Source: Brevibacterium sp. 239c
GTDB taxonomy: Bacteria > Actinomycetota > Actinomycetes > Actinomycetales > Brevibacteriaceae
Assembly (NCBI RefSeq): GCF_900169365.1
Contig: NZ_FXZH01000016.1
Location: 1 to 64,000, forward strand
Length of the DNA: 64,000 nt
Reading direction: 5' to 3'
How positions within the stretch are numbered: the first letter of the stretch is position 1; each line of letters begins with the position of its first letter. Both the position numbers and the translations under genes were made by a program. A model generated the notes under the pieces. The model was not told where the DNA came from and did no database searches. It saw only the letters and a program-made list of their open reading frames with translations. This document shows positions 59,224 through 64,000 of this stretch, piece after piece.

Positions 59224-62200
59224 CGACCCAATCATCCGAACCCTCGTCCCCACTCCCCGGCAGCTCCACTCCCGGCACGCATAATTCGCTCATGGACGCG
59301 CTCATCGGCAGCCGCAAGTTCTTCACCCCACGAGCAAAGGTCTCCGAGGACAAACGCGAGCTCCACCTCGAAGGCGGGCGTCAGGGCGACTCCTTCTATC
59401 GCAACCGCTGGTCGCATGACAAAGTCGTCCGTTCGACCCACGGCGTCAACTGCACGGGTTCGTGCTCCTGGCACGTCTACGTCAAGGACGGACTGATCAC
59501 CTGGGAGTCCCAAGCCACCGACTATCCGAGTGCAGGCCCGGACATGCCCGAATACGAGCCCCGTGGCTGCCCACGGGGAGCCTCATTCTCCTGGTACACC
59601 TACTCCCCCACACGTGTGCGCTACCCCTACGTCCGCGGTGCCCTGCTGCGCCTGTTCCGTGAGGCCAAGGCCGCCAACGGCCATGACCCGGCGATGGCCT
59701 GGAAGTCGATCGTCGAAGACCCAGTCAAGGCCCGCCGGTACAAGTCGGTGCGCGGCAAGGGCGGACTGGTGCGCGCCACCTGGACCGAGGCCGTGGAGAT
59801 CGCCGCCGCCGCCTACGTCTACACCGTGAAATACCTCGGCCCCGACCGCACCACAGGCTTCTCCCCGATCCCCGCGATGAGCCCGGTGTCGTTCTCCTCC
59901 GGCGCCCGCTTCCACCAGCTCATCGGCGGTTCCATGCTCTCCTTCTACGACTGGTACGCCGACCTGCCGCCCGCCTCACCACAGGTCTTCGGCGACCAGA
60001 CCGATGTCCCCGAATCCGGTGATTGGTGGAACTCCTCGTACCTCATGATGTGGGGTTCGAACGTACCCCTGACCCGGACCCCGGATGCCCACTGGATGGC
60101 CGAGGCGCGCTATCACGGGCAGAAGGTCATCTCGATCGCCCCCGACTACGCGGAGAATGTGAAGTTCGCCGACGAGTGGCTCGCCCCTGCCACCGGCACC
60201 GACGGCGCTCTGGCCATGTCGATGGGTCACGTCATCCTCAAGGAGTTCTTCGTCGACGCCACGACCGAGTACTTCGACTCCTACGTGCGCAGATACACAG
60301 ATCTGCCCTTCATCGTCGAACTCGAAGCGGCCGCAGACGGGACCTACCGCCCCGGACGTTTCGTCACCGCTACGGACCTCGGTTCGAGTTTCACCGCCGA
60401 AGCAGACACGGAGAACGCCGATTTCAAACCCGCCGTCTGGGACCTGCGCACCAATGCTCCCGCCATCCCCAATGGGACGCTGGGGCACCGCTTCGCGGCC
60501 GATGGTGAGGGCAAGTGGAACCTCGATCTCGGCGAGATCGACCCGGCCTTGTCGATCCGCGAGGCCGGTGCGACGACGAACGATGCCGGCGACATTTCGA
60601 CCCCGCACAGCACCGCCGCCGAGGCAGTTGAGATCACCCTCCCCCGTTTCGACACCGCCACTCAAGGTCAGATCGACGATGTGGTCCGTGGTGTCCCGGT
60701 CCGTCGCCTCGGCGAGCGCGTCGTGACGACGGTCTTCGACCTGCTGCTGGCCGAATACGGTGTTGCCCGTGAGGGCCTGCCGGGACAGTGGCCTGAGAGC
60801 TATGAGGACGCGTCCAGCCCGCACACCCCGGCTTGGCAAGAGGCCATCACGGGTGTCCCCTGGCAGGCGGCGGCCCGGATCGCCCGCGAGTTCGCGGCCA
60901 ATGCCCGCGACTCCAAGGGTCGTTCGATGATCATCATGGGGGCGGGCACGAACCATTGGTTCCACTCGGACCAGACGTACCGCACGTTTCTCACCCTGAC
61001 CACCCTCTGCGGAACTCAGGGTGTCAACGGCGGCGGATGGGCCCACTACGTCGGGCAGGAGAAGATCCGACCCTTCACCGGTTGGCTGCACCTGGCGAAT
61101 GCGCTCGACTGGGTGCGTCCGCCGCGGCAGATGACGCAGACGACGTACTGGTACATGCACTCCGACCAGTGGCGCTACGATCAGTTCGGCGCCGACATGC
61201 TCTCGGCCCGGGCCGGACAGGGCAAGTTCTCGGGTATGTCCACCGCCGATGCGGTGGCCCAGTCCGCCCGGCTCGGCTGGCAGCCCTACTACCCGACCTT
61301 CGACGCCAATCCCCTGGACCTCGCCGAGGCGGCTGCGGCGGCTGGTCAATCGAGCGCTGATCACATCGTCGACCGGCTCAAAGACGGCAGTCTCAAATTC
61401 GCTGCCGAGGATCCCGATGCGCAGAACAACTACCCGCGAATCTGGTCGATGTGGCGTGCGAACACCCTCGGTTCCTCGGCGAAGGGGGATCAGTACTTCC
61501 TCAAGCACCTCCTCGGCGTGGACAATTCGGCCAGCGCCGAAGAGACGCCGGAGCACCTGCGTCCCCGGGACGTGACGTGGCGGGAGGAGGCTCCAGAAGG
61601 CAAGATCGACCTGCTGCTCACGCTCGACTTCAGGATGACGACGACGACTCTGCATTCCGATGTCATCTTCCCGGCCGCAACCTGGTATGAGAAGCACGAC
61701 CTGTCGACGACCGATATGCACCCGTTCGTGAACACGTTCAACCCGGCGATCTCCACCCCCTGGCAATCGCGCAACGACTGGGATACCTGGGCGGCGATCG
61801 CGGAGAAGTTCTCTGAACTCGCACGCACCCACCTGGGCACCTGCAAGGACGTTGTCGCCGTTCCCCTCCAACACGACAGCCCCGATGCGCTCAACACCCC
61901 GCATGGGCGCGTCAAAGACTGGAAATTCGGCGAATGCGAGCCGGTCCCCGGGGTGACGATGCCCAAACTCGTCGAGGTCGAACGCGACTACACGGCCATC
62001 TATGACCAATACACGACGATCGGTCCCCTCCTCGAATCTCAGGGGATGAACTCCCGCGGCATCCGCTACGACGTCGACCACCACGTCGAGCGGCTGCGCC
62101 GGCTCAACGGTGTGGCGAAGAAGGGCGTGGGCAAGGGGCAGCCCCTGCTGGTCACCGACCGGCAGGCCGCGGACTTCATCCTCGGGCTGTCCGGGACGAC

Positions 62201-63020
62201 GAACGGCGTGATGGCCACCGAGGGATTCACCACCCTGGAGAGACGCACGGGTATGGAGCTCGCGGACCTGGCCGCCGAGCACGAGGGCAAGCAAGTCTCC
62301 TTCGACGATGCCAAGGCTGCACCGGTACCGGTCATCACCTCTCCCGAGTGGTCCGGTTCGGAATCCGGGGGTCGGCGGTACTCGCCGTTTACGATCAACG
62401 TCGAGCGGCTCAAACCCTGGCACACTCTGACCGGGCGCTACCAGTTCTACATCGACCACGACTGGTTCATCGAGATGGGAGATTCTCTGCCGGCCTTCCG
62501 TCCTCCTCTGGACATGAACGCATTGTTCGGGGAACCGCAGGTCGGAGAGTCCGACGGCACGTCGATCTCAGTTCGCTATCTGACCCCGCACAACAAGTGG
62601 GCGATCCACTCGATGTACCAGGAGAACTTCTTCATGATGAGCCTGGGTCGCGGCGGGCAGACGATCTGGATGAGCGTTGAGGACGCCGAGGCCGTGGGTA
62701 TTGCCGACAATGACTGGATCGAGGCGATCAACCGCAACGGCGTCGTCGCCGCCCGGGCCGTGGTCTCACACCGGATGCCGAAGGGAACGGCGTTCATGCA
62801 CCACGCGCAGGAGCGGACCGTCAATGTCCCCCTGACAGAGACGACGGGTCAGCGCGGTGGCATCCACAACTCGCTGACGCGGATCATGATCAAGCCGACC
62901 CACCTCGTCGGTGGCTATGGGCAGCTGTCATTCGCCTTCAACTACTACGGTCCGACCGGAAACCAACGCGATGAGGTGACCGTGATCAGGCGCCGGACCA
63001 ATCAGACCGTCGAATACTGA
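59220..63020 (+). CDS. narG: Respiratory nitrate reductase alpha subunit
   Basis: A 1266-residue membrane-bound nitrate reductase subunit with bis-MGD and the FS0 [4Fe-4S] cluster. The cluster ligands lie in HGVNCTGSCSWHVY (about residue 74) with a later Cys in EPRGCPRGASF. The Mo-Asp region is YADLPPASPQVFGDQTDVPE (about 245). The C-terminal molybdopterin part includes YLTPHNKWAIHSMYQENFFM. The start is the ATG overlapping the narK stop. It carries out nitrate to nitrite reduction on the cytoplasmic face, with electrons from quinol via NarI and NarH. Confidence 0.96.
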   Translation: MTTQSSEPSSPLPGSSTPGTHNSLMDALIGSRKFFTPRAKVSEDKRELHLEGGRQGDSFYRNRWSHDKVVRSTHGVNCTGSCSWHVYVKDGLITWESQATDYPSAGPDMPEYEPRGCPRGASFSWYTYSPTRVRYPYVRGALLRLFREAKAANGHDPAMAWKSIVEDPVKARRYKSVRGKGGLVRATWTEAVEIAAAAYVYTVKYLGPDRTTGFSPIPAMSPVSFSSGARFHQLIGGSMLSFYDWYADLPPASPQVFGDQTDVPESGDWWNSSYLMMWGSNVPLTRTPDAHWMAEARYHGQKVISIAPDYAENVKFADEWLAPATGTDGALAMSMGHVILKEFFVDATTEYFDSYVRRYTDLPFIVELEAAADGTYRPGRFVTATDLGSSFTAEADTENADFKPAVWDLRTNAPAIPNGTLGHRFAADGEGKWNLDLGEIDPALSIREAGATTNDAGDISTPHSTAAEAVEITLPRFDTATQGQIDDVVRGVPVRRLGERVVTTVFDLLLAEYGVAREGLPGQWPESYEDASSPHTPAWQEAITGVPWQAAARIAREFAANARDSKGRSMIIMGAGTNHWFHSDQTYRTFLTLTTLCGTQGVNGGGWAHYVGQEKIRPFTGWLHLANALDWVRPPRQMTQTTYWYMHSDQWRYDQFGADMLSARAGQGKFSGMSTADAVAQSARLGWQPYYPTFDANPLDLAEAAAAAGQSSADHIVDRLKDGSLKFAAEDPDAQNNYPRIWSMWRANTLGSSAKGDQYFLKHLLGVDNSASAEETPEHLRPRDVTWREEAPEGKIDLLLTLDFRMTTTTLHSDVIFPAATWYEKHDLSTTDMHPFVNTFNPAISTPWQSRNDWDTWAAIAEKFSELARTHLGTCKDVVAVPLQHDSPDALNTPHGRVKDWKFGECEPVPGVTMPKLVEVERDYTAIYDQYTTIGPLLESQGMNSRGIRYDVDHHVERLRRLNGVAKKGVGKGQPLLVTDRQAADFILGLSGTTNGVMATEGFTTLERRTGMELADLAAEHEGKQVSFDDAKAAPVPVITSPEWSGSESGGRRYSPFTINVERLKPWHTLTGRYQFYIDHDWFIEMGDSLPAFRPPLDMNALFGEPQVGESDGTSISVRYLTPHNKWAIHSMYQENFFMMSLGRGGQTIWMSVEDAEAVGIADNDWIEAINRNGVVAARAVVSHRMPKGTAFMHHAQERTVNVPLTETTGQRGGIHNSLTRIMIKPTHLVGGYGQLSFAFNYYGPTGNQRDEVTVIRRRTNQTVEY

Positions 63021-63049
63021 GCAGAACCACGAAACAGGAGGCATGAGCG

Positions 63050-64000
63050 ATGAGAGTCATGGCGCAGATGGCGATGGTGATGAACCTTGACAAGTGCATC
63101 GGCTGCCACACGTGCTCTGTCACGTGCAAGCAGGCATGGACGAACCGCAAGGGCACGGAATACGTGTGGTTCAACAATGTCGAGACCCGGCCCGGGCAGG
63201 GCTATCCTCGCGGCTACGAAGATCAGGAGAAGTGGCAGGGCGGGTGGGCCCTGAGTAAGAACGGTCGGCTCAAGCTCAAGGCAGGTGGCAAGCTCAAGAA
63301 GCTCGCCAGCATCTTCTCGAACCCTAAGCTGCCGGGCATCGAGGACTACTACGAACCGTGGAGTTACGAATACGACAATCTGCTCTCCTCCCCTGAGCAG
63401 AAGAACATCCCCACGGCTCCCCCGAAGTCTCTGCTCACCGGGGAGCGCCTCGACATCAAGTGGTCAGGCAACTGGGATGACGATCTCGGTGGGACCTACG
63501 CCAATCCGGATCTCGATCCGATGCTCAGGTCCATCTCCGACAAGGTCAAACTCGAGTTCGAAGAGACCTTCATGTTCTACCTCCCGCGGATCTGTGAGCA
63601 CTGCCTCAACCCTTCCTGCGTCGCCTCCTGCCCGTCCGGTGCGATCTACAAGCGCGAGGAGGACGGCATCGTCCTCGTCGATCAGGACTCCTGCCGCGGC
63701 TGGCGCATGTGCATCTCGGGCTGCCCGTATAAGAAGATCTACTTCAACCATGTCACCGGCAAGGCCGAGAAGTGCACGTTCTGCTACCCCCGCATCGAGA
63801 ACGGCGAACCGACCGTGTGCGCGGAGACCTGCGTGGGGCGACTGCGCTACATCGGCCTCGTCTTCTACGATGCGGACAAAGTCACCGAGGCGGCTTCGGT
63901 GCCCGATGAGAAGGACCTGTTCGCGGCGCAGAAGGACCTCATCCTCGACCCCAACGATCCAAATGTCATGGATGCCGCCGAGCGGGCAGGCATCCCCCAT
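63050..64000 (+). CDS. narH: Respiratory nitrate reductase beta subunit, partial
   Basis: The first 317 codons of the iron-sulfur subunit, running off the window end. Cysteine clusters are CIGCHTCSVTC (residues 16-26), CEHCLNPSCVASCP, CRGWRMCISGCP and CTFCYPRIENGEPTVCAETC. The Trp in the third cluster (CRGWRMC) marks the [3Fe-4S] site typical of NarH. The ATG at 63050 follows AGGAGG 8 bases away and is 29 bp after narG. narJ and narI are expected next. Confidence 0.96.
   Translation, partial: MRVMAQMAMVMNLDKCIGCHTCSVTCKQAWTNRKGTEYVWFNNVETRPGQGYPRGYEDQEKWQGGWALSKNGRLKLKAGGKLKKLASIFSNPKLPGIEDYYEPWSYEYDNLLSSPEQKNIPTAPPKSLLTGERLDIKWSGNWDDDLGGTYANPDLDPMLRSISDKVKLEFEETFMFYLPRICEHCLNPSCVASCPSGAIYKREEDGIVLVDQDSCRGWRMCISGCPYKKIYFNHVTGKAEKCTFCYPRIENGEPTVCAETCVGRLRYIGLVFYDADKVTEAASVPDEKDLFAAQKDLILDPNDPNVMDAAERAGIPH

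Noticed and set aside
59976-62459. 827-residue minus-strand open frame opposite narG
   Set aside because: narG motifs are unmistakable on the plus strand. The antisense frame has no family features.
63464-64000. Minus-strand open frame at the window end
   Set aside because: It is antisense to narH, whose four cysteine clusters are clear.

Overview
The window is high-GC, tightly packed, actinobacterial DNA. HspR/HAIR control of dnaK-grpE-dnaJ, a Bpa-type proteasome activator, a short ACT-domain threonine deaminase, LCP and LPXTG surface proteins, an AztABCD zinc system, an MRF-like protein next to a zinc-free L36, and NarK-NarGH together point to Micrococcales. Brevibacterium or a close relative is the best guess. 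No rRNA, phage, insertion sequence or CRISPR array is visible.

Region by region. 0.1-6 kb: a truncated short-chain dehydrogenase, tRNA-Ser(GCU), and a translationally coupled pair of an LCP-type wall glycopolymer ligase and a large FAD/NAD(P)-binding protein. 6-13.5 kb: a YhgE/Pip protein coupled to an MMPL transporter whose C-terminus looks like a decayed ABC ATPase domain, a divergent TetR regulator with a double palindrome between them, and a duplicated-domain protein of unknown function. 13.5-18 kb: a C45-type Ntn hydrolase and an MBL-fold hydrolase facing an APC permease, then an internally deleted VOC gene. 18-28.9 kb: tRNA-Ser(UGA), a maltokinase-like pseudokinase, ilvA, a quinone oxidoreductase, bpa, a small unknown gene, two facing HAD phosphatases, serS and a lipid kinase. 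29-32.7 kb: two tandem paralogous LPXTG surface proteins. 32.7-37.2 kb: the dnaK-grpE-dnaJ-hspR operon with promoter and HAIR operators. 37.3-41.5 kb: lactate oxidation (lldD, lctP) with a divergent FadR/LldR-type regulator and a clear operator. 41.4-53.6 kb: a zinc-starvation island (two aztD paralogues around aztC, aztB, aztA, a COG0523 GTPase, zur, an MRF-like protein and a 40-residue zinc-free bL36), interrupted by an HAE1-type RND exporter. 53.6-56.9 kb: a GntR/FCD regulator divergent from a large APC permease. 56.5-64 kb: mobA with a fused extra domain, a small protein resembling that domain, then narK-narG-narH, which runs off the window end.

How parts work together. Four related 21-bp Zur-like boxes tie the zinc genes into one regulon: import (AztABCD), zinc delivery (COG0523), and ribosome remodelling or hibernation (bL36 swap, MRF). 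MobA supplies the bis-MGD cofactor that NarG needs, and NarK supplies nitrate. The lactate genes are controlled by a TGGT-N3-ACCA type operator just downstream of the lctP promoter. Several long, near-perfect intergenic hairpins without good T-tracts lie at operon ends and probably act as terminators or mRNA 3' end stabilisers.

The strongest candidate for something not well described is the TetR-MMPL(pseudo-NBD)-YhgE locus. The fused nucleotide-binding-like domain has lost the Walker A lysine, signature motif and H-loop, yet stays fused to an RND-type transporter and coupled to an ABC-2-like membrane protein.
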